Source: Trinickia dinghuensis
GTDB taxonomy: Bacteria; Pseudomonadota; Gammaproteobacteria; Burkholderiales; Burkholderiaceae
NCBI RefSeq assembly: GCF_003367175.1
Contig: NZ_QRGA01000008.1
Coordinates: forward strand, 186,001 to 250,000
Direction: 5' to 3'
Length of the DNA stretch: 64,000 nt
Shown here: piece by piece, positions 18,636 to 27,296 of the stretch
How the letters are laid out: each line of letters begins with the position of its first letter
How positions within the stretch are numbered: the stretch's first letter is position 1
Position numbers and translations under genes: made by a program
The notes under the pieces: model-generated
Told to the model about the DNA's origin: nothing
The model's input: the letters and a program-made list of their open reading frames with translations, nothing else
Database searches by the model: none

Positions 18636-19374
18636 CACATCCTCCGTCGTTTTCGTTGGCTGAATGTTTCCTGGATGCTTCTTCTTGCGAAACGGTGCAA
18701 GCCGTCTTCGGCTTGCACCGGTCGTCGCTCCGGTGCGCCCCACGCGGAAAAAACCACGACCGCGCGTAGGCCTATGCATAACCGCCTGCCATGCTAGCTC
18801 ACCGGTCAAACGACCTTAATCCATAGATACCCTTAACTAGTCGGACTATTTGATCGCATTTGCCGCCGCTCGAACGAATCGGATCACAGGAGCGCTGCCG
18901 GCTTCGAAACGACGGCATGTAAAGCAGAGCAAGGCCAACGTAAGGATCGGCGCGCGAGGCGCTCAATCCTAATTTGTCTGTCGAAACAATGCCTATAACA
19001 GTAAGACTATCTTCTTGATGAATAGACCGCACAGCACCGCGCACGCCATGTTCCTCGCTGCGTCATTGAAGGCGAAAGGCGTGGGCCGCGTTCTTCGATT
19101 GCCATGGCCAGAATAGCCGGGGAGATCGCGATGAAGATCACGCTCGGCGCGTAAAAATCATAGACGTATTTGACCGGGTGTGCGACCCGTCACGTCCCTT
19201 TTGCGGGGGGGGGGGGAGGATAGTGCGGACGCCGTAAGCGTCCTTTGTCGCGATCAGTAGGCGCAGTCGAGTGACTTTGAAAGGCGCAGGACTAAGGCTA
19301 GCGGTGAAGCAAGTCTTCGAGCACGGGTGCGCCTAGGACCTTCGTGGTGAAGACGCCGCGGATCGGCAGCCAGG
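18636..19374. other. 739-bp region without a supported gene
   Basis: Holds the promoter of the CUT2 operon and a run of 12 G residues. The sequence has scattered stops in all frames and no recognisable domain. It may include decayed coding sequence: a minus-strand stretch of about 60 codons around 19000-19180 encodes a hydrophobic segment but has no start or family match that I can identify. Confidence 0.45.
19205..19216. repeat. G12 homopolymer
   Basis: Twelve consecutive G residues in a non-coding region, 160 bp downstream of the acetyltransferase stop. Such runs are prone to slippage, but none of the adjacent genes is read through it. Confidence 0.9.
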
Positions 19375-19935
19375 TCATCTCGCGTGCTCGACGTCGCTTT
19401 CGACTCCCGGCATGCTCCGCGCGCCGCTACCCAGTTCCCGCTGCATCAGCACCGTGTCGACCCATTGTCCGAACTTGAATCCGACGCAGGCCAGCGTTCC
19501 GGCCTTGCGGAACCCGAAGCGCTCGTGCAGCGCGAGCGATCCGCGGTTTTCGCTGTCGCCGACATTGGCGAGCATCTGCCGCCACGGCCCCTGTTCGCAA
19601 CGCGCGATCAACGCCGCCAGGAGGGCTTGCCCGATCCCGCGGCGGTCCATGCCCGCTTCGACATACACCGAATCTTCGATCGTGTAACGGTAAGCCGAGC
19701 GCGGCCGATAGGTCGTGGCATAGGCATAGCCTACTACCCTGCCCTGCATCTCGGCGACGAGATAAGGCAGGCCCGCGTTCAGCACGGTGTCGCGGCGGGC
19801 AATCATCTCATCGACCGAGGGAGGGGTTTCCTCGAACGAGGCGCGCCCGTTCAGCACATGATGCGCGTAGATCGCCTGTACGACCGACATATCGGCCACC
19901 ACCGCGTCGCGGACTCGAATCTCGCTCACCACCAT
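19375..19935 (-). CDS. GNAT acetyltransferase, phosphinothricin acetyltransferase type
   Basis: 186 residues. IRVRDAVVADMSVVQAIYAHHVLNGRASFEETPP is the characteristic opening of the Pat/Bar and methionine-sulfone acetyltransferase family (given here as a family description), and the acetyl-CoA loop is MDRRGIGQALLAAL. The family acetylates amino groups of phosphinothricin, methionine sulfoximine and related compounds; housekeeping members detoxify oxidised methionine analogues. GGAGA lies six bases before the ATG at 19935. A longer frame to 20223 is unsupported. Confidence 0.85.
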   Translation of the reverse strand: MVVSEIRVRDAVVADMSVVQAIYAHHVLNGRASFEETPPSVDEMIARRDTVLNAGLPYLVAEMQGRVVGYAYATTYRPRSAYRYTIEDSVYVEAGMDRRGIGQALLAALIARCEQGPWRQMLANVGDSENRGSLALHERFGFRKAGTLACVGFKFGQWVDTVLMQRELGSGARSMPGVESDVEHAR

Positions 19936-20100
19936 CCATTTCTCCGTTTGCCTTGGATCGAGCGCCCCAAATAGCACCGCAAGTTCCGCGCGCCTATCTT
20001 GGGACACCGCTGCGCTGCGACACAACGTATCTATGTTGCGTCGAATCGATGTATAAATCCAGCTTTGGATACTTATGCAATCGATAAGGCGAACTTTGGG

Positions 20101-20991
20101 ATGAAAAGCCTGAATCTGGACTACTTGAAGACGTTCGTTGCCGTCGTCGAATTCGGCAGTTTTTCCGCAGCCGCCGATCGTCTTCTCCTCACGCAGCCGG
20201 CCGTCAGTCTCCAGATCCGGCAACTCGAGAAAAGCCTAGGCACTGTCTTGATCGAGCGCGTGGGCCGCGTCGCTAGACCGACCACGGCCGGTGAAGAGCT
20301 GCTGACGCACACGGCGGGGATCGACGCCGCCGTTTCGTCCGCGATCGCCGCCGTCTCCCGTCACAAGATGGAGGGCATGGGGCGCATTCGTATCGGCACC
20401 GGCGCGACGGCTTGCATCTTCTTGCTCCCGCCCATCCTCGCCAACTTCCGCCGCAAGTTCCCCAATATCGACATGACAGTGACGACGGGCAATAGCGCGG
20501 AAATCGTCAAGGCCGTGGAGGACAACATGCTCGACGTCGGCCTCGTCACCCTGCCCGTGTCGGGCCGCAGCTTGGACATCACGCCGGTCATGGACGATGA
20601 ACTCGTGCTGCTTGCCCCAGCGGACATGCCGCTGCCGGCGCGGATCACGGCCGCAGTGCTTTCCACGCGGCCGGTCATCCTGTTCGATCCGGGCGGTAAT
20701 ACCCGCAGGGTAGCCGACGAGTGGTTCGCAAAGAGCGGCGTGCTGCCGAAGCCCGTCATGTCGCTGGGAAGCGTCGAAGCGATCAAGGCGATGGTCGGCG
20801 TGGGGCTAGGCTGCGCGATACTGCCCGAACTCGCGGTGCGCCGCATGCCGCCGGCCAGCCGAACCGTCGTTCGATCGCTCTCCCCGCGTCTTCACCGCAC
20901 GCTCGCGACCGTGGTGAGGCGAGACAAGCGCTTATATGGCGGCCTGGCTCAAATCCTTCAATCATTTCGGAATCTATCGCAGGCTCAATAA
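20101..20991 (+). CDS. LysR-family transcriptional regulator
   Basis: 296 residues. The N-terminal helix-turn-helix [38 protein letters not shown] is typical (two adjacent segments), followed by a substrate-binding effector domain ([25 protein letters not shown] onward). The chosen ATG (20101) gives the standard LysR start. It converges with boxA and overlaps its end by seven bases. It could sense an aromatic acid given its place, but box clusters are normally controlled by BoxR, which is also present here. Confidence 0.85.
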   Translation: MKSLNLDYLKTFVAVVEFGSFSAAADRLLLTQPAVSLQIRQLEKSLGTVLIERVGRVARPTTAGEELLTHTAGIDAAVSSAIAAVSRHKMEGMGRIRIGTGATACIFLLPPILANFRRKFPNIDMTVTTGNSAEIVKAVEDNMLDVGLVTLPVSGRSLDITPVMDDELVLLAPADMPLPARITAAVLSTRPVILFDPGGNTRRVADEWFAKSGVLPKPVMSLGSVEAIKAMVGVGLGCAILPELAVRRMPPASRTVVRSLSPRLHRTLATVVRRDKRLYGGLAQILQSFRNLSQAQ

Positions 20992-22238
20992 GTCTCGAGA
21001 TGCAGCCGCCCCTCACGCTTGAGCCGCTCCCATAGCCCGGGCCATCCGATCCCGCTGCCTTCGGCTATCTCCTGGAGCGCCTGCAATACGCCGTCTTCCA
21101 TGCCGCGCAATCCGCAAACGTAGACGTACGTGTGCTCGTCCTTCAATAGCTGCGCCACGTCCGCGGAACGCTCGCGCATCGCGTCTTGCACATATCGCTT
21201 CGCTTGCCCGGGCGTACGGGAGAAGGCCAAGTTCGTATCGATGAAGTCTTTGGGCAACTTGGTCAAAGGCCCGAAATAAGGCAGTTCTTCCTTGGTGCGC
21301 GCCCCGAAGAACAGCATGAGCTTGCCCGTCGCGCCCTTCAAGCGACGCCGCCTGCGATATTCGGTCATCGCGCGCATCGGCGCCGAACCCGTACCGGTGC
21401 AGATCATCAGCAGGTGCGAGTTCGGGTGATTGGGCATCAGGAACGTACTGCCGAACGGCCCGATCACGGTCACCGTGTCGCCCTTCTTCAAGTCGCACAG
21501 ATAATTCGAGCAAACGCCCTCGGCGGCGTTGCCTTCGTGATCTTGCGTCACGCGCTTTACCGTCAACGACAGATTGTTGTAGCCCGGGCGTTCCCCATTG
21601 CGCGGGCTCGCGATCGAATATTGGCGCGCATGATGCGGCTTTCCATCCCTGGTCGTGCCCGGAGGAAGAATTCCGATCGATTGGCCCTCGAGCACGGGAA
21701 ACGGCGTCGATCCGAAATCGAGCACGATATGGTGAATGTCCGCGGCCGGCGAAGTCCGCTCCGCCGATTCGTCCGTCAGCCGATAATTGCCGACGATCGT
21801 CGCGGTCAAGGGCGCTTTATGCGTGTAGAGATTGACATAGGGCTTTGCCGCCGACCAAGGCGGCACGACGGCCCCGCGGACGAACGCCAGACGATCGGTA
21901 TCATCCTCCTCGGCGATCGTCCCTTGCTCCGTATTCGCTCCAACGTCGCCGATCGGCTTCTCGGCCGGCAGTTCATCCCACGTGAACTGCTCTTCGATGC
22001 CGTAAGCCTCTGCTTTGAACACCGTACGCCAATTGTCGATCGCGCCGGTCGGGCACGGCGAAATGCATGCCATGCACCCGTTGCAGACCTCCGCCTTCAC
22101 GACGTAGTTGTTTTCGTCGTGCGTGATCGCATCGATCGGACAGGTTTCTTCGCAGGTATTGCAGCGAATGCAGATCTCGGGGTCGATCAGATGCTGCTTC
22201 AGCACCTCGATACCGATGGGAGGGACGGGCAAGTTCAT
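20985..22238 (-). CDS. boxA: Benzoyl-CoA 2,3-epoxidase, reductase subunit
   Basis: 417 residues. Two [4Fe-4S] ferredoxin motifs at the N-terminus (Cys 23, 26, 29, 33 and 52, 55, 58, 62) are fused to a flavin/NADPH reductase module with RQYSIAS and [13 protein letters not shown]. BoxA passes electrons from NADPH to the di-iron oxygenase BoxB, which epoxidises the ring of benzoyl-CoA. It is the third gene of the boxC-boxB-boxA transcription unit, 107 bp after boxB. Confidence 0.93.
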   Translation of the reverse strand: MNLPVPPIGIEVLKQHLIDPEICIRCNTCEETCPIDAITHDENNYVVKAEVCNGCMACISPCPTGAIDNWRTVFKAEAYGIEEQFTWDELPAEKPIGDVGANTEQGTIAEEDDTDRLAFVRGAVVPPWSAAKPYVNLYTHKAPLTATIVGNYRLTDESAERTSPAADIHHIVLDFGSTPFPVLEGQSIGILPPGTTRDGKPHHARQYSIASPRNGERPGYNNLSLTVKRVTQDHEGNAAEGVCSNYLCDLKKGDTVTVIGPFGSTFLMPNHPNSHLLMICTGTGSAPMRAMTEYRRRRRLKGATGKLMLFFGARTKEELPYFGPLTKLPKDFIDTNLAFSRTPGQAKRYVQDAMRERSADVAQLLKDEHTYVYVCGLRGMEDGVLQALQEIAEGSGIGWPGLWERLKREGRLHLETY

Positions 22239-22345
22239 GATGGCGGGCTCCGCGCATCGGCGGGATCGCCGGTTGAAGCGATCACGCCGAAGCGGATATG
22301 CAGCGTTGACTCGTTAGTTCTAAACCAGGGCCGATCGGCCGGCGA

Positions 22346-23773
22346 TCAATTGAAACGCACGTATTCGAAATCGATCGGCTGGCGGTTGATCCCCATGGCC
22401 GGAGGCGCGATCCAATTGGCGAACTTGCCCGGCTCCACCACGCGTCCCATCAGCGATGCGACATACGCGCGGTCTTCAGGCGTTGCCAGCCATTTCGCCT
22501 CGTTCGCCGCCCATTCGGCGTCGCTCACGATCCGGCCGTCGGGCGCGACGCGCACGCCGGCGAACGTGCCGATCTGCCGGTTGAACGCCTTGTGCGGCAC
22601 CGTGAGCCGGAAATCGATGCCCGCCTTCTCCAGCACCTTGTTCCAACGATTGACGCCGGCCACCGAGTCCTTGATGTAATCGTCGCGCAGCACTTCGTTC
22701 ATGGCGTTGAGCATCGGCACCTCACGTTCGACGAGCTTGCCGCCCTCGACGTCGAGCAGCTTGTACAGGTGCCCTTCCAGCCGATGATCGTCGTCGCGCT
22801 TCGATTCCTCGTAGCGGCCCTTGAGCCCCGAGCTATAGAAGGTCGCTGCATTCGACGAGTGATCGGCGCCGAACAAGTCGATCGTCACCGAGTAATGGAA
22901 GTTCAGATAGCGCTGGATCGTCGGCAGATCGATCACGCCCGCGGCACGAAGCTTGGCCACGTCGTCGGTCTTCAGTTCGTTCATCGCTTGGGCCGTGCGC
23001 TGCACGACACGCGAGACCCCCGATTCGCCGACGAACATGTGATGAGCCTCTTCCGTCAGCATGAACTTCGTCGTCCGCGCGAGCGGATCGAAGCCCGATT
23101 CCGCGAGCGCCGACAATTGGAATTTGCCGTCGCGATCGGTGAAATACGTGAACATGAAGAACGCCAGCCAGTCAGGCGTTCTTTCGTTGAACGCGCCGAG
23201 AATGCGCGGGTTGTCGTCGTCGCCCGAACGGCGTTCGAGCAGCGCCTCCGCTTCCTCTCGCCCGTCGCGGCCGAAATACCGGTGCAGCAGATAGACCATC
23301 GCCCACAGGTGCCGGCCTTCCTCGACGTTGACTTGAAACAGGTTGCGCAAGTCGTACATCGACGGGGCCGTGAGGCCCAAGTGACGCTGCTGCTCGACCG
23401 AAGCCGGCTCCGTGTCGCCCTGCGTCACGATGATACGGCGCAGATTCGCGCGGTGTTCGCCGGGCACGTCCTGCCAAGCAGCCTCGCCCTTGTGTTCGCC
23501 GAAATGGATCTTGCGATCGGCATCGCCCGGGGAGAGAAAGATCCCCCAGCGATAGTCGGGCATCTTGACGTGATCGAAGTGCGCCCAGCCGCCCGGATCG
23601 ACGCTCACCGCGGTGCGCAGATAAACGTCGAAGCCGTGCGAGCCGTCCGGGCCCATGTCGCCCCACCACGACAGGAAGTTGGGCTGCCATTGCTCGAGCG
23701 CGCGCTGCAGCGTGCGGTCGTCGGCGAGGTTGACGTTGTTGGGGATCTTTTCGCTGTAGTTGATCGTGGACAT
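22346..23773 (-). CDS. boxB: Benzoyl-CoA 2,3-epoxidase, di-iron oxygenase subunit
   Basis: 475 residues starting MSTINYSEKIPNNVNL, as in known BoxB. The di-iron ligands lie in helices including EEGRHLWAMVYLLHRYFG and TEEAHHMFVGESG (carboxylate plus E-x-x-H motifs). It converts benzoyl-CoA and O2 to 2,3-epoxybenzoyl-CoA. The start at 23773 is preceded by GAGGAA; the long upstream open frame belongs to another frame of boxC. Confidence 0.95.
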   Translation of the reverse strand: MSTINYSEKIPNNVNLADDRTLQRALEQWQPNFLSWWGDMGPDGSHGFDVYLRTAVSVDPGGWAHFDHVKMPDYRWGIFLSPGDADRKIHFGEHKGEAAWQDVPGEHRANLRRIIVTQGDTEPASVEQQRHLGLTAPSMYDLRNLFQVNVEEGRHLWAMVYLLHRYFGRDGREEAEALLERRSGDDDNPRILGAFNERTPDWLAFFMFTYFTDRDGKFQLSALAESGFDPLARTTKFMLTEEAHHMFVGESGVSRVVQRTAQAMNELKTDDVAKLRAAGVIDLPTIQRYLNFHYSVTIDLFGADHSSNAATFYSSGLKGRYEESKRDDDHRLEGHLYKLLDVEGGKLVEREVPMLNAMNEVLRDDYIKDSVAGVNRWNKVLEKAGIDFRLTVPHKAFNRQIGTFAGVRVAPDGRIVSDAEWAANEAKWLATPEDRAYVASLMGRVVEPGKFANWIAPPAMGINRQPIDFEYVRFN

Positions 23774-23800
23774 GGTGGCTGATTCCTCGTGCGAAGTCTT

Positions 23801-23835
23801 GACGGAGCGAGACGGAGCGTGACGGAGCGCGACGG
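23801..23835. repeat. 10-bp tandem repeats in the boxC-boxB spacer
   Basis: Three consecutive 10-mers GACGGAGCGA, GACGGAGCGT and GACGGAGCGC, plus the half unit GACGG, fill most of the 62-bp intercistronic gap. Confidence 0.8.
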
Positions 23836-25515
23836 TCAGACGCGGGCGATGTCGAATTGGGCTTTGCTGCCCTTTCCGTAGACTTTGAGCGCGCCCTTCT
23901 CGCCGACGGCGTTCGGCCGGTTGAAAATCCAGTTCTGCCAGGCGGACAGCCGCCCGAAGATCCGCGTTTCCATCGTCTCCGGCCCGTTGAAGCGCAGGTT
24001 CGCTTCGAGGCCGGTCAAGGCATCGGGCGACATCGCGGCCCGCTCTTCGAGCGCGATCCGAATCTCGTCGGCCCAATCGATGTCGTCGGGCGAAGCGGTG
24101 ACCAGGCCGAGCCGCTCGGCTTCGACGGCACGAACGGGGACGCCGATCTTTGCGCGCACGGATTCGATCGCTTCGGACTCCTCATAAAAGCGCCGGGCAA
24201 TCCGTGACTGATGCGTCACCATCGGGTAGAGGCCGAAGTTGACTTCGGAGAGCGTGATGGCCGGCTCTTCTTCTTCGTTGGCCGGCAATGCAGCCATGTA
24301 GGTGCGGTCCGCGGCGAACGCGAGTTCGGCGAATGTGCCCGCGAAGCAGGAACCCGGCTCGATCAAGGCGAACAGGGAGCGCGACGAAACGTCGATGCGT
24401 GCGAGCGTTCGGCGCAGCATCCCGATCGTCTCGCGGACGAGCCAGTGGTCGCGATGCCGCAGCAGGGCGGCATCCGCCGCGAGCACGGCCGACGCCTCTC
24501 CCGACGTCTTGAAGATCCACGTGCCGATGTCGAGTTCGTTCGTGCGCATCGATAGGATCGCGTCGTCGAGTTCGCGTGCGAACCGCAGCGGCCACCACGT
24601 CACCCCCGCTTCGACGATGGCGTCGATCGTCGATGGCTGCGGGCCGTTCGGGGCTTTCGCCGTGAACGTGGCCGTGCGCTTGGCTCGGTCGATCGAGACG
24701 CTTACCGTCGCATACTCGATACCGTCTTCTCGATCGCTGCGTTCGATCCGCGCGAGGGCGACGCCTTTCGCATCGGAGGGGCGATCGCTTTGCGCCGCGA
24801 GTTCCAATGCGCGCGCCTGCACGGCTTGGTCGAATTGATTCGGCTTGATCACTTCGTCGACGAGCCGCCATTGCTTCGCTCGCTCGCCGCGAACGCCCTC
24901 CACGATCGTGCAGAAAATATCGGCGCGATCGTGTCGGACCTTGCGCTTATCGGTCAGACGCGTAAGCCCGCCCGTTCCGGGCAGCACGCCGAGCAGCGGG
25001 ACTTCGGGCAGCGCGACCGACGACGAACGGTCGTCGACGAGCATGATCTCGTCGCAGGCGAGCGCCAACTCGTAGCCGCCGCCCGCGCATGCGCCGTTGA
25101 CCGCCGCAATGAACTTGATTCCCGAATTGCGCGACGTATCTTCGATGCCGTTGCGCGTCTCGTTCGTGAACTTGCAGAAGTTGACCTTCCAAGCGTGGGT
25201 CGACAAGCCGAGCATGAAGATGTTCGCGCCGGAGCAAAACACGCGGTCCTTCATGCTCGTGACCACGACCGTCTTCACTTCGGGATGCTCGAAGCGGATG
25301 CGCTGCAATGCATCGTACAACTCGATGTCGACGCCCAAGTCGTACGAATTGAGCTTGAGCTTGTAGCCGTCGCGGATGCCGCCGTCTTCGGCAATATCGA
25401 TGCCGAGCGTGGCGATCGGGCCGTTGAACGCGAGTTTCCAGTGCTTGTACTGCGAAGGATCGGTGCGATAGTCGACGCGCTGCGCCGCTTTGACGTCCAT
25501 CTCCGGTGTAGACAT
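23836..25515 (-). CDS. boxC: 2,3-epoxybenzoyl-CoA dihydrolase
   Basis: 559 residues, an enlarged crotonase. The N-terminal half has the oxyanion-hole segments SMKDRVFCSGANIFMLG and NGACAGGGYELALACDEI, and the C-terminal part is the BoxC-specific extension. It hydrolytically opens the ring epoxide to 3,4-dehydroadipyl-CoA semialdehyde and formate. TTTCTCC complement (GGAGAAA) precedes the ATG. First gene of the boxCBA unit, with a recognisable promoter and operator upstream. Confidence 0.94.
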   Translation of the reverse strand: MSTPEMDVKAAQRVDYRTDPSQYKHWKLAFNGPIATLGIDIAEDGGIRDGYKLKLNSYDLGVDIELYDALQRIRFEHPEVKTVVVTSMKDRVFCSGANIFMLGLSTHAWKVNFCKFTNETRNGIEDTSRNSGIKFIAAVNGACAGGGYELALACDEIMLVDDRSSSVALPEVPLLGVLPGTGGLTRLTDKRKVRHDRADIFCTIVEGVRGERAKQWRLVDEVIKPNQFDQAVQARALELAAQSDRPSDAKGVALARIERSDREDGIEYATVSVSIDRAKRTATFTAKAPNGPQPSTIDAIVEAGVTWWPLRFARELDDAILSMRTNELDIGTWIFKTSGEASAVLAADAALLRHRDHWLVRETIGMLRRTLARIDVSSRSLFALIEPGSCFAGTFAELAFAADRTYMAALPANEEEEPAITLSEVNFGLYPMVTHQSRIARRFYEESEAIESVRAKIGVPVRAVEAERLGLVTASPDDIDWADEIRIALEERAAMSPDALTGLEANLRFNGPETMETRIFGRLSAWQNWIFNRPNAVGEKGALKVYGKGSKAQFDIARV

Positions 25516-25545
25516 GCCTTTCTCCTAATGAGCTGCATCGTTGCA

Positions 25546-25590
25546 ATGCACGATAGTGCATCACCAGGATCGTGTAAAGCATTTTAATGC
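25546..25590 (-). promoter_or_regulatory. boxC promoter with two operator palindromes
   Basis: On the minus strand TTTACA (25578-25573), 17 bases and TATCGT (25555-25550) form a sigma-70-like promoter. The palindrome ATGCAC-GATA-GTGCAT (25546-25561) covers the -10 element, and GCAT-TTTA-ATGC (25579-25590) sits immediately upstream of the -35. Placement predicts repression, most likely by BoxR. Confidence 0.7.
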
Positions 25591-25642
25591 ATGTTTCGAC
25601 GATACGCGGGTAAACGCGGGGCGGCGCCTAGGCCGCCCGCTT

Positions 25643-26602
25643 TCATTCCATCTCGGCCCCCAGCCGCGCGGCGATGCGGTCGCGCAGTTGCAGGTAGGCA
25701 TCGGCCAGCGTCTTGTCGCTGGTGTCGAAGGTCATGTCGGCGCGGCCGTAGAGTTCACCGCGCCCGGCAAGGATTCGCTTCAGATCGTCCATGGCCTCGC
25801 GGTTGCCCGACATCGGCCGCAGGTCGCCTTGCGCCACGACGCGGTTCATGTGCTCCTCCGGCGTCGCCTGCAGCCAAACGGTGAAGCAATGCGCGAGCAG
25901 CATGCTGAAGGTGGAAGGCTCCGATACGAGGCCGCCCGGCGATGCGATCACGGCACGCGGATGCTCGGCGATCACCGCCTCGAGCGCCCGGTGCTCGTAG
26001 CGCCGGTACGCGCTCGCCCCGTAGAGCGAATGGATTTCCGACGGCGAGCAGCCGGCCAATTGTTCGATCACGCGGTTCAATTCGACGAACGGCACCTTCA
26101 GTTCCTGCGCGAGCATGCGCCCGAACGTCGACTTGCCGGCGCCGCGCAGCCCGACGAGGGCTATGCGCTCGCGGCGATGCGGGTCGGCCGGCGCTTGCTC
26201 GAACAACTGCTCCAATGCCGCTCGCGCGTGCTGCAGCGCCGATGGGTCGCGTCCTTGCAGCAGTTCGCGGATCAGCATCCATTCGGCCGAGGACGTCGTG
26301 ACGTCGCCAATGATTTCCGCGAGCGGGCAGTTCAACGTCGACGCGATCTGACGCAGCACCTGCACCGAGGGATTGCCCATCCCCGATTCGAGATTGGCCA
26401 GATGCCGCTCGGATAGCCCCGTCTCTCCGGCAAGCGCTTTACGGGTCATGCCGCGGCGCGCACGCAGCAGACGGACGCGCTCGCCCATCGCGGCAATGAA
26501 CAGGTCGCGCTCGGCGCGTTCGGCCTCCGCGCCGCCTTCCGCCTCGTTCGCGCCGCGCTCGGCGTCCTTGCCGCCCGCCATCACAGTGTAATTTTGCTTC
26601 AT
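25643..26602 (-). CDS. boxR: Box pathway repressor: HTH domain fused to shikimate-kinase-like domain
   Basis: 319 residues. A Cro/CI-type helix-turn-helix (about 40-95: MTRKALAGETGLSERHLANL) is linked to a shikimate-kinase-like module with the P-loop GLRGAGKST at 151-159. This is the BzdR/BoxR architecture, whose C-terminal domain senses benzoyl-CoA. It is encoded between boxC and the divergent box genes. The ribosome site is weak. In BoxR-type regulation benzoyl-CoA releases the repressor from promoters carrying TGCA-containing palindromes, which fits the three GCAC-N4-GTGC sites around it. Confidence 0.9.
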   Translation of the reverse strand: MKQNYTVMAGGKDAERGANEAEGGAEAERAERDLFIAAMGERVRLLRARRGMTRKALAGETGLSERHLANLESGMGNPSVQVLRQIASTLNCPLAEIIGDVTTSSAEWMLIRELLQGRDPSALQHARAALEQLFEQAPADPHRRERIALVGLRGAGKSTFGRMLAQELKVPFVELNRVIEQLAGCSPSEIHSLYGASAYRRYEHRALEAVIAEHPRAVIASPGGLVSEPSTFSMLLAHCFTVWLQATPEEHMNRVVAQGDLRPMSGNREAMDDLKRILAGRGELYGRADMTFDTSDKTLADAYLQLRDRIAARLGAEME

Positions 26603-26630
26603 GTTTTAGCCACCATCTTTCGTCATACAC

Positions 26631-26642
26631 GCACTATAGTGC
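26631..26642. promoter_or_regulatory. BoxR-type operator near the boxR start
   Basis: Perfect palindrome GCAC-TATA-GTGC, 29 bp upstream of the boxR start codon. Same core as the sites at boxC and at 26711, suggesting autoregulation. Confidence 0.65.
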
Positions 26643-26710
26643 TTGACACATCGATTCGATACGGCTAATTTTCGCGGAAACGGAGAGGCGCGGCAAACGG
26701 TAGCGCCTCG

Positions 26711-26728
26711 GGTGCACTAACGTGCACC
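26711..26728. promoter_or_regulatory. BoxR-type operator upstream of DUF4863-boxD operon
   Basis: GGTGCAC-TAAC-GTGCACC, with perfect 7-base arms, 38 bp before the DUF4863 start. It is the longest-armed of the three related sites. Confidence 0.68.
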
Positions 26729-26765
26729 TCGATTCGATTCGCGAAGCATGGAACCGGAGACATCG

Positions 26766-27242
26766 ATGTCACCCGACGATTTCGAACGCCTCATAGCAGA
26801 GGCCACCGCACAGCTTAGCGGGCGGGCGCTTGACGAAACGCTCGATCGCTGGCTCAACGAGACCTGGCCGGCCGGCAGCACGACATATGAAGCGCTGGCG
26901 GAAGCATGCCGCGCCGGCGTCGCCGAAGGCTGGCTCTGCAACAGAGAAGCCGGCGGCATTCGTTACGGCCGCATCTTCAAAGCCACGCCGCGCACGCACG
27001 ATTTCTCCGTCGACGTCGTCCGGATGGAAGACCTGGCCGGCCCTCATCACACCCACCCCAACGGCGAAATCGATCTGATCGTGCCGCTCTCCGAGCATGC
27101 AACGTTCGACGGCCGCACCGCGGGATGGTGCGTTTATGGCCCCGGCAGCGCGCATCGCCCGACGGTTGCGAATGGACGAGCGCTGATTCTGTACCTACTG
27201 CCGCAGGGCGCGATCGAATTCACGCGTCAGAGCGCCGAATAG
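26766..27242 (+). CDS. DUF4863 family protein of the box cluster
   Basis: 158 residues. A cupin-like pattern is visible: HHTHPNGEIDLIVP supplies metal-ligand histidines and a Glu, and WCVYGPGSAHRPTV a later His. The family is regularly found in box clusters; I recall members such as PnbB described as 4-hydroxylaminobenzoate lyase, but activity here is unproven. The ATG at 26766 has GGAGA six bases upstream, better than the ATG at 26748. It is first in the DUF4863-boxD-ligase-hydrolase unit and sits under a BoxR-type operator. Confidence 0.75.
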   Translation: MSPDDFERLIAEATAQLSGRALDETLDRWLNETWPAGSTTYEALAEACRAGVAEGWLCNREAGGIRYGRIFKATPRTHDFSVDVVRMEDLAGPHHTHPNGEIDLIVPLSEHATFDGRTAGWCVYGPGSAHRPTVANGRALILYLLPQGAIEFTRQSAE

Positions 27243-27296
27243 CGACGCGCTTGCGGTGCGCTTGCATCACGCCCGCATCAGGAACAAGGAAGCATC

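Noticed and set aside
19000-19180. About 60 minus-strand open codons encoding a hydrophobic segment
   Set aside because: No start codon, ribosome site or family match; mentioned only as possible decayed sequence.
19295-19378. 27-codon minus-strand frame overlapping the acetyltransferase stop as ATGA
   Set aside because: Too short and without family resemblance; the overlap may be chance or the remains of a truncated gene.
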